The notes under the pieces were generated by a model, which saw only the letters and a list, made by a program, of their open reading frames with translations, did no database searches and was not told the origin of the DNA. Shown in pieces: positions 27,072 through 35,796 of a stretch of DNA of 64,000 nt (positions are counted from its first letter, which is position 1; every line of letters starts with the position of its first letter). The position numbers and the translations under genes are program-made. Source of the DNA: RHKX01 sp963743875 (GTDB taxonomy: Bacteria > Actinomycetota > Thermoleophilia > Solirubrobacterales > 70-9); the NCBI GenBank assembly GCA_963743875.1, contig CAVURM010000004.1:186001-250000 (forward strand). Direction: 5' to 3'.

Positions 27072-28824
27072 GTGTTCGAGAAGGTCCTGATCGCAAACCG
27101 CGGCGAGATCGCCATTCGCGTGATCCGCTCGCTCAAGGAGATGGGAATCGGTGCCGTCGCGGTCTATTCCGAGGCCGATCGCGACGCCCGACACGTCCGC
27201 GAGGCCGACGAGGCCTACCTGCTCGGACCGGCGATCCCGGCTGAGAGCTACCTGAACATCGACAAGATCCTCGCGGTCGCCGTCGAGGCCGGCGTGCAGG
27301 CAATCCACCCCGGCTACGGCTTCCTCGCCGAGAACGCTCCCTTCGCACGGGCGATCGGCGAGACCGAAATCGCCTGGATCGGCCCTCCGGCGGCCGCGAT
27401 CGATGCGATGGGGTCGAAGACCCGGGCGCGGGAGATCATGCAGAAGGCAGGCGTGCCGATCGTCCCCGGCGCCACCGAGGCCTCCGACACGGTCGAGGAT
27501 GCCGCCAAGCTTGCTGAGGAGATCGGCTACCCGATCGCCTGCAAGGCGGCCGGTGGCGGAGGTGGCAAGGGCTTTCGCGTCGCGCTGACCGCCGACGACC
27601 TCGCCGAGGCGTTCGAGGGCGCCGCTCGCGAGGGTGAGAAGTTCTTCGGCGACGCCACGGTCTATCTGGAGCGCTACCTCGAGGACCCGCGTCACGTCGA
27701 GGTCCAGGTGCTGGCCGACGTCCACGGCAACGTGATCCACCTCGGCGAGCGCGACTGCTCGATCCAGCGTCGTCACCAGAAGCTGATCGAGGAGGCCCCG
27801 GCACCCCACGTCGACGCCGAGATGCGCGAGCGGATCGGCAAGATCGCCACCGACGCCGCGATCGCGGTCGACTATCGCGGCGCCGGCACCGTCGAGGGCA
27901 TGCAGGTCGGCGAGGACTACTTCTTCCTCGAGATGAACACCCGCGTGCAGGTTGAGCACTGCGTGACCGAGATGGTCACCGGCATCGACATCGTCCGCGA
28001 GCAGATCCGGATCGCCGCCGGCGAGCCGCTTTCGATCACGCAGGACGAGATGGTCATGCGCGGCCACGCGATCGAGTGCCGGATCAACGCCGAGGCGGCG
28101 CACAAGAAATTCGCCCCCGCCCCCGGCAGGGTCGGCGCCTACGTCGAGCCGTCGGGCCCGGGCGTCCGGGTCGACTCGGGCCTCGAGGCAGGCGGCGAGG
28201 TCACCCCCCTCTACGACCCGATGGTCGCGAAGCTGATCACCTGGGACGTCGACCGCCAGACGGCCACCCGGCGCATGATCCGCGCGCTCGGCGAGTTCGA
28301 GATCGAGGGGCTGACCACGCTTATCCCCTTCCACGAGACGATCCTGGCGACCGACCAGTGGGCCAACGGCGAAACCTGCCGCGACCTGCTCGAGGACCCC
28401 GCCTGGATCAAGGCCCTGCCGACGGGCGAGGCCGCCCCGTCCCGCCGACGACGACGCACCGGAGATGACCGAGCGCGAGTACAAGGTCGAGGTCGGCGGT
28501 CGCCTCTACCCGGTCAAGGTGATCGGTGAGGCGCTGGGAGCCGGTGCCGCCGCGTCGGCCGGCAAGCGTCCGCCCAAGCGCGAGCGCAAGGCAGGCTCCG
28601 CCGCTGCCTCCGGAGACGACGTCGTCGCGCCGCTGCAGGGAAGCATCTTCAAGGTCGAGGTCGCCGAGGGCGACGAGGTCGAAGAGGGGGCGCTCCTCGT
28701 CGTGATCGAGGCGATGAAGATGGAGAACGAGATCACCGCCCACAAGGCGGGCAAGGTCACCTCGCTGGCGGTCGAGGTCGGTGCCTCGATCAACGCCGGC
28801 GACCCGATCGCCAAGATCGAGTAG
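27072..28824 (+). pseudogene. acyl-CoA carboxylase alpha subunit: biotin carboxylase fused to BCCP (one frameshift)
   Basis: The biotin carboxylase part starts FEKVLIANRGEIAIRVI and has the ATP-grasp loop GGGGKGF, DCSIQRRHQKLIEEAP and EMNTRVQVEHCVTEM. At about 28440 (GCCCCGTCCCGCCGAC) the frame shifts by one surplus base. It then continues as PADDDAPEMTEREYKVEVGG into a BCCP domain with the biotinylation site EAMKMENE and the end GDPIAKIE. Actinobacterial AccA-type alpha subunits are BC-BCCP fusions of about 590 residues, which matches the joined length. The alternative of two separate genes would leave the carboxylase with an unlikely basic tail. The carboxyltransferase beta subunit is not in the window. 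Confidence 0.88.
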
Positions 28825-28846
28825 GGAGCCCCGGCCGGCGGGCGAA

Positions 28847-28852
28847 TAGGGT
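28847..28852 (+). promoter_or_regulatory. -10 box (TAGGGT) of a leaderless promoter
   Basis: TAGGGT ends exactly 6 nt before the ATG of the DUF2804 gene at 28859, with no Shine-Dalgarno sequence. Confidence 0.45.
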
Positions 28853-28858
28853 TCGTCG

Positions 28859-29773
28859 ATGGCCAAGAACCGCACGAAGGCGTTGGAGACACTCCCCTGG
28901 CGCGGCCCCGGGCCGGGGCGTCCTGATCTCCCCCTGCCGCCGGGCAAGTTGCCGGTCCGCTTCGCGGGAACGTGGCGCAAGCGCTGGCGCTACGTGGGGG
29001 CGTTCGGGGAACAGGTGATGCTCTGCGCGGCCAACGTCCGGATCGGCCCGCTCGGGCAGACCTTCTGGGCAGTGCTTGACCGTGAGAGCGGCGAGATCCT
29101 CGAGAGCACCCGCCAGCTCCTGCCCGCCGAGCGCGGCGAGGTCTGGACCGAGCGCGGGGGCGGCTACGACGCCTGGGATCTCGGCTCCTCCGGCGACGGG
29201 GTACGAACCCGAATCGATGCAGAAGGGACGACCGCCAAGCTCACCTTCGGCGAGTGCGGTGATTGGGCGGAGTGCGTCTGCCCGAACGGCGACGGCGGCT
29301 ACGTGTGGACCCGCAAACGTCCATCGGAGATCGACCTGGACCTCAATCTCAGCGACGGGCGCCGGATCCGCGAGAAGCTCAGGGGCATCGAGGACGAGTC
29401 CGCCGGCTACCACCCTCATCACACCGTCTGGAGCTGGTCGGCCGGCGTCGGCACGGCGCTCGACGGCAGGGCCCTCGCCTGGAACCTCGTCGAGGGCGTC
29501 AACGATCCGCCGGAGCGGAGCGAGCGGACGATCTGGGTCGATGGCCAGCCCCGTGAGCCGGCCCCCGTTCGCTTCGATGGCCTCGACGCGGTCGACTTCG
29601 AAGGCGGCTCGCGCCTCGGCTTCGAGGCCGAGGCCGAGCGCAGGGCGACCGAGAGCAAGCTCGTCGTCAAGTACAGCTACCGACAGCCCTTCGGCCGCTT
29701 CCGCGGCTCGCTCGACGGCATCGAGCTCGCCGACGGCATCGGCGTGATGGAGCACCAGGACGCCGTCTGGTGA
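28859..29773 (+). CDS. DUF2804 family protein
   Basis: This 304-residue protein begins with a basic stretch (MAKNRTKALE) and a Pro-rich patch. Most of the chain looks like beta strands, with many Trp and Gly. Its segments (SAGYHPHHTVWSWSAGVG, YSYRQPFGRFRGSLDGIEL, GVMEHQDAVW) match DUF2804. That is a lipocalin- or hydroxyneurosporene-synthase-like beta-barrel family of unknown activity. There is no signal peptide or membrane helix. It has its own leaderless-type promoter. Confidence 0.78.
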   Translation: MAKNRTKALETLPWRGPGPGRPDLPLPPGKLPVRFAGTWRKRWRYVGAFGEQVMLCAANVRIGPLGQTFWAVLDRESGEILESTRQLLPAERGEVWTERGGGYDAWDLGSSGDGVRTRIDAEGTTAKLTFGECGDWAECVCPNGDGGYVWTRKRPSEIDLDLNLSDGRRIREKLRGIEDESAGYHPHHTVWSWSAGVGTALDGRALAWNLVEGVNDPPERSERTIWVDGQPREPAPVRFDGLDAVDFEGGSRLGFEAEAERRATESKLVVKYSYRQPFGRFRGSLDGIELADGIGVMEHQDAVW

Positions 29774-29791
29774 GTGCTGCTGGCCCGCTCG

Positions 29792-31105
29792 TCACGACGG
29801 CTGGCTGACCGAGTACACGGTCCACGGTTCCGGAATCCCCTCGAGATCTTGCGCGCCGCGATCGTCGAACCGCAGCTCGCTGCCGACGACGAGGTCCCGA
29901 ACCGTCCTCGAGACGAGGATCTCGCCGACGTCGGCGAGCGCCATGATCCGCGCGGCGATGTGCACGGCGACGCCGGCGACGTCGTCGCCGCTGCGAGCGA
30001 CCTCGCCGGTGTGGACTCCGGCCCGGAGCTCGAGACCCATCGCCTGCGTGTCGGCGATCAACGCGGAGGCGCAGCGCACGGCATGCGCGGGCCCCGTGAA
30101 CGTCGCCAGGACCCCGTCGCCGAGCGACTTGACGATCTCACCGCCATGGCTCGAGACAGCACCCTGAGCCGAGGTGAGATGTCGAGCCAGTAGTGCAGTC
30201 CATTCGCGGTCCCCCAGCTCGGCCGCCCGTTGAGTCGAACGAACCAGATCGGTGAACAGGATCGTCGCCAGCACCCGATCGGTGACCGGCTTCGGGGTCG
30301 TGCCGGTGACGAAAGCCCCGATTCGCGCGGCGAGGCGATCGACATCGAGCCCGTAGATGAAGACAGCGTCGCCCGGGATCTCCTCGTAGACCGAACCCTC
30401 GACCAGATCGGCGAACTCCCGCTGAGGCTCCTCCGGCATGTGCGCGTCGACGGGCCGAAGCACCAGGGTCGGAGTCTGCACGAGAGGGAGCACGTCGGCG
30501 ACGTTGCTCGTCAATGACAGCCGCAGGAGACGCTCGACCTGCACCGGGGTCGCCGCTGTGCGGATGTAGCTGGCTACCAGGCGTCGTCGAGCCGGATCGC
30601 GGGTCAGCGACGGGGCCCAGACGTCAAGCACCGAATCAGGCCAGGTCATGTCGGCGACGGCAGCGGCCACCTCGTCGGCCACCTCAGGGGCGGAGACTGC
30701 GCTGCCGCGCGCGGACGGGCAGATCGCGACCAACCCGGCGACCCGGTCGGGATGGGTCGCGGCCAGGACCGCCAGCGACCGGCACGCTTCGATCCCGCCG
30801 AGCAGGAACGGACGCTCCGCACCGACGGCGTCCATCACCGCGAGGGCGTCCTCTGCGTGGGCTTCCAGCGTCAGGTCCTCCTTGGTCGGGTCTGAGATGC
30901 CGGTGTCGCGCCGGTCGAAGCGGATCACGCGCGCGAACGACCCCAGCCGCTCGAAGAACGTCGCCGCTTCGGGCAGATGCCAGATCGTCTCGACGTTCGA
31001 CGCCGTCGTTCCGGCGAACAGCAGATCGTGCTGACCCGCGCCATGGACCTGGTAGGCGATCGAAATCCCGCCGCTCGGGGCGTAGCGCGTCTCGGGAATC
31101 TTCAT
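29792..31105 (-). CDS. class III adenylate/guanylate cyclase with alpha/beta-hydrolase-like N domain
   Basis: From ATG 31105 (MKIPETRYAPSG) the protein has 437 residues. The first ~260 have an alpha/beta-hydrolase fold, but the nucleophile elbow, normally GxSxGG, reads LLGGIEACRS, so the catalytic Ser is missing. The C-terminal cyclase domain has ILFTDLVRSTQRAAELGD and KSLGDGVLATF, which supply both metal-binding aspartates. It also has GVHTGEVARSGDDVAGVAVHIAARI. Such fusions are common in Actinobacteria, where the hydrolase-like part is thought to sense a ligand. The gene is followed 18 nt away by the convergent DUF2804 gene. Confidence 0.85.
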   Translation of the reverse strand: MKIPETRYAPSGGISIAYQVHGAGQHDLLFAGTTASNVETIWHLPEAATFFERLGSFARVIRFDRRDTGISDPTKEDLTLEAHAEDALAVMDAVGAERPFLLGGIEACRSLAVLAATHPDRVAGLVAICPSARGSAVSAPEVADEVAAAVADMTWPDSVLDVWAPSLTRDPARRRLVASYIRTAATPVQVERLLRLSLTSNVADVLPLVQTPTLVLRPVDAHMPEEPQREFADLVEGSVYEEIPGDAVFIYGLDVDRLAARIGAFVTGTTPKPVTDRVLATILFTDLVRSTQRAAELGDREWTALLARHLTSAQGAVSSHGGEIVKSLGDGVLATFTGPAHAVRCASALIADTQAMGLELRAGVHTGEVARSGDDVAGVAVHIAARIMALADVGEILVSRTVRDLVVGSELRFDDRGAQDLEGIPEPWTVYSVSQPS

Positions 31106-31164
31106 GTCGTGCGGGATTCTCACGCATCCGGCTGACGAAGCCCTCCCGCCCGGGGAATCGGAGA

Positions 31165-31257
31165 TCATCGCCCCCAGCGGCTCTCCACCTGGCCGCGCCA
31201 TGGCGGCTCCTCTCCCGATCTGAACTGGGCGTCGTCGTGACCGAGCAGCGTCTCCAG
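31165..31257 (-). pseudogene. truncated C-terminal copy 1 of the TadE-like protein
   Basis: On the minus strand this 93-nt stretch encodes LETLLGHDDAQFRSGEEPPW and then RGQVESRWGR before a TGA. That is the same ending as the full-length protein at 33108-33743 and the second remnant at 32362. Homology stops abruptly upstream (KADR), so it is a decayed fragment lying in the leader of the cyclase gene. Confidence 0.7.
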
Positions 31258-31367
31258 CCTGTCGGCTTTGGGAAATGCCCGCGCTGTCCGGGCTCACGGT
31301 TGCAGCTGAGGCATAATCAACCGCGGTTCACGGAGGTGGCCCCGCCACAAGCAGCGCGACTTGCGGG

Positions 31368-31373
31368 TAGGTT
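31368..31373 (+). promoter_or_regulatory. -10 box (TAGGTT) of a leaderless promoter
   Basis: TAGGTT ends 6 nt before GTG 31380, which marks the second of two adjacent GTG codons as the likely start of the alpha/beta hydrolase. Confidence 0.45.
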
Positions 31374-31379
31374 GGAGTG

Positions 31380-32174
31380 GTGGAGTTCGTTTCGGTCAAC
31401 GGGCTCGAGGTCGCCTACGAGCGGGTCGGCGACGGACCGCCGCTCGTTTTGGCGCATGGCGCCGCGGCGGATGGGCGCATCTGGCAGCCGCAGCTCGCTG
31501 ACCTGGCCGATGAGTTCACCGTAGTCGCCTGGGATGAGCCCGGAGCTGGACGTTCGGCGGACTTGCCTGCGGATTTCGGCCTAGTGGATTACGCGCACTG
31601 TCTCGCGGAAGTGATCGAAGACCTCGCGCTCGGACCTGCGCACGTCGGCGGCCTCTCGTGGGGCGGTACCGTCGCACAGGAGCTCTATAGCCACGATCCC
31701 GGGCTCGTCGCGAGCCTGATCCTCGCCGACACGTACGCAGGCTGGCGGGGGTCGCTGCCCGAGGATGATGTCCAGTCCCGGGTGGTGGGTGCGCGCCAGA
31801 TGCTCGCAGCGCCGGCCGGAAAGCTCGACCCCACGCTTCCCGGGCTATTCGCCGGAGATCCTCCGGCCGAGTTCGTGCCGCTGCTCGAGGCCGTCGCCGC
31901 TGATGTCCGGCGCGAGACCCTGAAAACGCAGCTGAACCTCATGGCCGAGACCGATCAGCGCGATCTGCTGTCGCGCATCCAGGTTCCGACGCTCCTGATC
32001 TGGGGCGAGCTCGACGAGCGTTCGCCGCTCAGTGTCGCCCGACAGTTCGATCGGGCGATCCCCGACGCCGAGCTCGTCTTGATCTCAGGTTGCGGTCACG
32101 TCAGCAACCTCGAGCAGCCGGATCAGTTCAACAGAGCAGTCCGCGAGTTCTGCGGCGCCCACCCGACGCATTAG
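31380..32174 (+). CDS. alpha/beta hydrolase
   Basis: A 264-residue soluble alpha/beta-fold hydrolase with a complete triad: nucleophile Ser in GGLSWGGTVA, Asp in WGELDERSP and His in SGCGHVSNLEQP. The oxyanion-hole HGAAADGRIW segment is normal. Closest in style to 3-oxoadipate enol-lactonase/haloperoxidase-type proteins, but the substrate cannot be inferred. GTG 31380 is supported by the TAGGTT box 6 nt upstream. The gene sits between two remnants of the TadE-like gene, suggesting it was inserted into or duplicated with that region. Confidence 0.85.
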   Translation: MEFVSVNGLEVAYERVGDGPPLVLAHGAAADGRIWQPQLADLADEFTVVAWDEPGAGRSADLPADFGLVDYAHCLAEVIEDLALGPAHVGGLSWGGTVAQELYSHDPGLVASLILADTYAGWRGSLPEDDVQSRVVGARQMLAAPAGKLDPTLPGLFAGDPPAEFVPLLEAVAADVRRETLKTQLNLMAETDQRDLLSRIQVPTLLIWGELDERSPLSVARQFDRAIPDAELVLISGCGHVSNLEQPDQFNRAVREFCGAHPTH

Positions 32175-32290
32175 ACCCCGCCAGGTCCGATTCTCTGGAT
32201 GACCGGCCACGAGAAGGTCAGGCCGCCCGCCAGAGCGCTCACGGTCGCCCTTCCGAATTGGAACCTCATCCACAGGTGCTCTGGTCTTCA

Positions 32291-32320
32291 GCGGAGGGGA
32301 GGGATTCGAACCCTCGATCA
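32291..32320 (-). tRNA. truncated tRNA 3' end (T arm and acceptor strand only)
   Basis: On the minus strand GAGGGTTCGAATCCCTC (32299-32315) forms a perfect 5-bp T stem with a canonical TTCGAAT loop. It is followed by the acceptor-like CCCTCCGC. The sequence resembles the 3' end of a tRNA-Ser. No matching 5' acceptor strand, D arm or anticodon arm lies upstream, and no CCA follows. It is therefore a remnant, perhaps an attachment-site scar. Confidence 0.55.
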
Positions 32321-32361
32321 GAGATCTTTGGCAGAGCTTCAGTCAGGTGCAGGAGGATTCA

Positions 32362-32560
32362 TCACCGTCCCCAGCGGCTCTCGATCTGGTTCCGCCACGG
32401 CGGCTCCTCGCCCGCCGGGAACTCGGCATCGTCGCGGCCGAGGAGCGTCTCGAGCGGGACCAGGGCTGGGTTCGCCGACTCGAGCAACGGGACGGAGCCG
32501 TAGGTCTCGATCTCCGCCAGTCCGACCTCCCGGCTGATCAGCTCCCAGCCGATCGTCGGT
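32362..32560 (-). pseudogene. truncated C-terminal copy 2 of the TadE-like protein
   Basis: The minus strand encodes PTIGWELISREVGLAEIE, then PLLESANPALVPLETLLGRD and GEEPPWRNQIESRWGR before TGA. This is colinear with the last ~70 residues of the complete protein at 33108. The N-terminal membrane segment and middle are missing, and an ATG at 32601 in front is probably accidental. The 187 nt between the hydrolase stop and this remnant hold only the tRNA fragment. Confidence 0.7.
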
Positions 32561-32661
32561 AGATAGGACCCGTTGGTAACTACTCCGCAGGTGCTGAGCA
32601 CCGAGGCGCGTTGGTGCCCAGGATGCTCGGCGCTCCTTGGTGGCCCTCTTCGGCCGTTTCG

Positions 32662-32946
32662 TTAAGGGTTGGTCTGGGCGTAGACCTCGAGGAACACCGG
32701 CTCACCACCGAGTTCGATTCCCGCCGCGGCAAGGACCGGCATCAGGTGCTCGGCGTGAGCGTCGAACTGCTCCCGAGATTCCCAGATTTCACTGACCCGG
32801 ACGTTGTCGTCGTCGGGACTGAGAAAGCAAACGTGGTACTCGAGACCGTCAGCCGGCCAGTTGCCGCTCTCTTCGAGGCTGCGAATGGTCTCGTCGTACT
32901 GAGCAGTCGTCGCCTTTGTGGGCGTGAAACGAATGAGAACACTCAT
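32662..32946 (-). CDS. antibiotic-biosynthesis-monooxygenase-like (ABM) domain protein
   Basis: A 94-residue single-domain protein with the dimeric alpha/beta-barrel (ABM/stress-responsive) pattern. It has MSVLIRFTPTKATTAQYDE, then EYHVCFLSPDDDNVRVSEIW and ESREQFDAHAEHLMPVLAAAG. These proteins range from quinol monooxygenases to heme-degrading enzymes and binding proteins. No catalytic residue can be assigned. ATG is preceded by GGAAGGAGCG, so this gene, unlike several neighbours, uses a normal ribosome-binding site. Confidence 0.78.
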   Translation of the reverse strand: MSVLIRFTPTKATTAQYDETIRSLEESGNWPADGLEYHVCFLSPDDDNVRVSEIWESREQFDAHAEHLMPVLAAAGIELGGEPVFLEVYAQTNP

Positions 32947-33107
32947 CGCAACGCTCCTTCCAGATGGGGTCCAATCACCCTAACGTCGGTTGAGCGGTCA
33001 GACGAGGGACTTCCAGGCATTGCGGCGGCCCGACGGAGATCAGGCCGAGCCCTTCGATGGCTTTGCGGTGGCCGTGAATGGGGGCGGGCGAAGAGAGAGC
33101 GCCGAGC

Positions 33108-33743
33108 TCACCGCCCCCACCGGCTCTCGATCCGATTGCGCCAGGGCGGCTCCTCCCCGGTGCTGAAGCGGGCGTCGTCGCGACCGAGCAGCGTCTCCAA
33201 CGGAACAAGCGCCGGGTTGGCCGAGTCGAGCAGCGGCGTGTCCGCGTAGTCGACGATCTCCTCCGGCCTGACCTCACGGCTGATCAGCTCCCAGCCGATC
33301 GTCGGACGATAGATCCAGTAGTCGATCGTGACCGTCCCGTCGGTGCGGCGGTCGTCGCGGATCGAGGTGAATGCGGTCGTCCTCCGGTTCGCCGTGGTCA
33401 GGCGCTCCGACGCCGCGATCGCGCAGCTCGGCTGTCGGCAGCGCCGATAGTCGACTCCGACGATCGCGGTGCCGGCCGGCCCCACCCGGGACTCGGGAGG
33501 CGGAGCGAGCGCCCGGACCGCACCGGCGAGTGCCCGCCCGTATGCCTCGGTGAGCGGGTCCTGCCAGCAGGGGTCGGGGTAGCGGACGGCGCAGCGTTGC
33601 TTGAAGGCGATCGCCGAGGCGAGTGAGCCGTCCTCGCGGTCGGGCCCGACCGCGAGGACTGCCGCGACCGCGCAGGCAACCAGCGCCATGAGCAGGACCA
33701 ATGCGGCATGTTCGACGGAGGCTGAACCACGCTCGGGGTGCAT
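33108..33743 (-). CDS. TadE/Flp-pilin-like secreted protein with unknown C-terminal domain
   Basis: The 211-residue protein opens MHPERGSASVEHAALVLLMA, a type IV prepilin-like start with Gly-Ser before the mature segment, a +5-type Glu and one hydrophobic helix. This resembles Flp/TadE proteins. Four cysteines (QRCAV, DPCWQD, RRCRQ, PSCAIAA) suggest disulfides outside the cell. The C-terminal domain (IGWELISREV to IESRWGR) is present again as two truncated copies at 31165 and 32362. TACGGT lies 6 nt before the ATG (33750-33755), the leaderless pattern. No tad secretion genes are nearby. Confidence 0.65.
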   Translation of the reverse strand: MHPERGSASVEHAALVLLMALVACAVAAVLAVGPDREDGSLASAIAFKQRCAVRYPDPCWQDPLTEAYGRALAGAVRALAPPPESRVGPAGTAIVGVDYRRCRQPSCAIAASERLTTANRRTTAFTSIRDDRRTDGTVTIDYWIYRPTIGWELISREVRPEEIVDYADTPLLDSANPALVPLETLLGRDDARFSTGEEPPWRNRIESRWGR

Positions 33744-33825
33744 CGGCCGACCGTAGGGCCGAGCCAGTCACGGGTGGGTGACGCTCCGTGCCGATTCTGG
33801 AACGGAATCGAAAGGATTCTTAGGG

Positions 33826-34455
33826 TCAGAGGCCGCTGGTGATCAAGCCGACGATCACCGTCGCGAGCACCCAGGCCGTGACGAGGCCGGTGAGGGCCAG
33901 CACGACGGCAGCGCCGATCCGCCAGAACACGCCGACTGGCTCGACCGGCCCGGGCTCGGTTGCGATCGGGGGCCGAGATTCGCTCGGCGAGCCCAGCGAG
34001 TCCCGGCGCAGCCGGATCGCGTAGACGATCCCCGAGATCAGGAAGAGGGCGGCGCTGATCAGCAACCAGCGGCCCAGGTAGGGGTCGAGGCTGAGCCCGG
34101 TCGTGTCCATGTATCGATCGGGGTCGAAGCGGAGGATCAGCGGGGAGTAGACGACCAGGAGCAGCAGCGAGAGGCCCGCCGGGATCCGGACGTGGTTGAG
34201 GGCGGCGAGCTGGCCGGCTCGGGAGCCGATGGCGCTCTCGGCGGCGCCCTGGGTCAGACGTGAGAGCCCGCTGTAGAGCGGGACCGCGACGAGATCGTGC
34301 AGGAGCGCCGCCAGCACGAGCCAGATCAGGATCCGGCCGCCTCCGGGAATCTCGGTGATCCGCAGTAGCGCGTATCCGCAGAGCAGGAGGCTCGAGACCA
34401 TCGCGATCAGGTGCAGCGGCTGGGCGCCGTACTCGTATCGGAACCTGTCCTTCAC
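33826..34455 (-). CDS. multi-pass membrane protein of unknown function
   Basis: A 209-residue protein with about five hydrophobic segments (LIAMVSSLLLCGYALL, ILIWLVLAALLHDLVAVPLY, HVRIPAGLSLLLLVVYSPLIL, WLLISAALFLISGIVYAI, VVLALTGLVTAWVLATVIVG). The two His residues in or near helices (QPLHLIAM and ALLHDLV) could bind heme, but this is not a recognised cytochrome family. It starts 4 nt after the stop of the molybdopterin oxidoreductase, so it is the last gene of that operon and may be a membrane partner of it. Confidence 0.65.
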   Translation of the reverse strand: MKDRFRYEYGAQPLHLIAMVSSLLLCGYALLRITEIPGGGRILIWLVLAALLHDLVAVPLYSGLSRLTQGAAESAIGSRAGQLAALNHVRIPAGLSLLLLVVYSPLILRFDPDRYMDTTGLSLDPYLGRWLLISAALFLISGIVYAIRLRRDSLGSPSESRPPIATEPGPVEPVGVFWRIGAAVVLALTGLVTAWVLATVIVGLITSGL

Positions 34456-34459
34456 CGGC

Positions 34460-35796
34460 TCATGCCTCGCTGAAGGTCATGCGCTTGACCCACTTCGTGT
34501 TGTGGACGCCGGGCAGTGCGGGGACGATCACACGGGCCGGGAAGCCGTGATCTGGGGAGAGGTCGGCGCCGTTGACCTTGAGTGCCAGCAGCGAGTCCTC
34601 GTCGAAGATCTGGTTGGAGGCGAGCGTCGCCTGCGCGAATGCGCCGCCCTCCTGCAGCGACTCGACGAGCACCTCCGGGTCGCCGCCGGGATCGATCCCG
34701 GCGAGTGCCGCCAGGTCGGCGAGTCGAACTCCGGTCCAGTCCTGCCAGGTCGTCCAGCCCTCGACGCAGGCGATCGGTAGGTGCTCGGTGTACTGCGGCA
34801 TCGCGAGCAGGTCATCGCGGCTCAGGGTCACGTCCTTGGCGCCGCCGGCCAGCGTCAGCCGCCAGTCGGCACCCGGTCTGCTCAGGCGTGATCCCGACCA
34901 GCTCGGCGGTCTTGTTGACCTGGAAGTCGTTCGGCCCGTCGCCGTAGCTCTGGCCGCGGGGAGAGAGCAGCGCGATCTCGCGGATCGAGCCGAGCAGGTT
35001 CGACCCGGCGGTCATCGTCAGCAGCCCCAGCGAGCCGAGGCCGACCGCGCCGAGCAGCCCACGGCGGGAGATCGTCGGGGCCGACGGCTTGATCGGAGCG
35101 AGCGTGTCGACCGCGGGGTCGGCTACGCGCATCCGCTCGATCCCCTCGCCGAGCGGTTTGAACGCTCCCTCGCGCCTGAACGTCCGGGCCACGATCGGAA
35201 GCTTGAGGACCAGGTGCAGGGCGAGCGCTCCGACGAAGATCAACGCGGCGTAGTAGTGGGCCGGCACGAACGAGAACCCGAACGGCAGCCAGTACATGGA
35301 CGTTGATCACGCCGGTGACGAAGAGAAACAACGCTGAGCCGACGAGCAGCAGGACGCTGAGCCGCTCGAGCCCGTGGGCGACCGAACGCGCGGGCGGCCG
35401 CTCGAACAGTCGCGGGATCACCGACCAGAGCTTGGCCAGCAGGATCGGGATCGCCGCGAAGCCCGCGATCAGGTGCAGGGACTGCGTCAGCGAATAGAGC
35501 CAGGCCGGCGAAGTCGGCCAGTCGAAGAAGTAGAGGTCGACCTCGAAGCCGCCGCTGACATCATTGGAACCCAGGCCCGGGTTGTAGGCGGCGTGGGAGA
35601 GGAAGCCGGTAATGGCCGCGACGATGACGAACGGCAGGAGCGTCGAGCCGAGGAAGGAGGTGAGCCACTCGCCGCGCAGCGGGCTGCGCCAGAACTCACG
35701 CTTGAACGGCCCGACGTCGGGAATCGGCGGGCTCGGAGGCGTCCGGGCGTCGTCGGATTCCTTGACCAGGTCGCCGAGGTCCTCGAGCCGGCTCAT
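34460..35796 (-). pseudogene. cytochrome b561-like / molybdopterin oxidoreductase fusion (two frameshifts)
   Basis: Joined across two frameshifts, the product has about 445 residues. The N-terminal half is a membrane cytochrome-b-like domain with histidines in HAAYNP, SLHLIAG, PAHYYAA and ALHLVLK. The linker contains a twin-arginine-like SRRGLLGAVGLGSLGLL. The C-terminal half is a sulfite-oxidase-fold Moco domain with the metal-binding Cys in LPIACVEGWTTWQDW. The frame changes near 35300 (NVH to YWLPFGFSF) and near 34865 (PEQTG to ADWRLTLAGG). Such proteins are expected to pass electrons between quinone and an external substrate. It overlaps the upstream beta-propeller lipoprotein gene by ATGA. 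Confidence 0.78.

Noticed and set aside
28465..28824. Separate stand-alone BCCP gene
   Set aside because: The uninterrupted frame starts at an internal Met, while upstream in-frame residues (PADDDAPE) join the carboxylase after a single-base shift; a fused subunit is the better reading.
32199..32537. Small plus-strand frame containing GGIRTLDQR
   Set aside because: This peptide arises from reading the complement of a tRNA T arm, a known annotation artefact; it supports the tRNA fragment rather than a protein.
32712..32730. GTTCGATTCCCGCC resembling a tRNA T arm
   Set aside because: No stem partner, and it lies inside the coding sequence of the ABM-domain gene (segment AAGIELGG).
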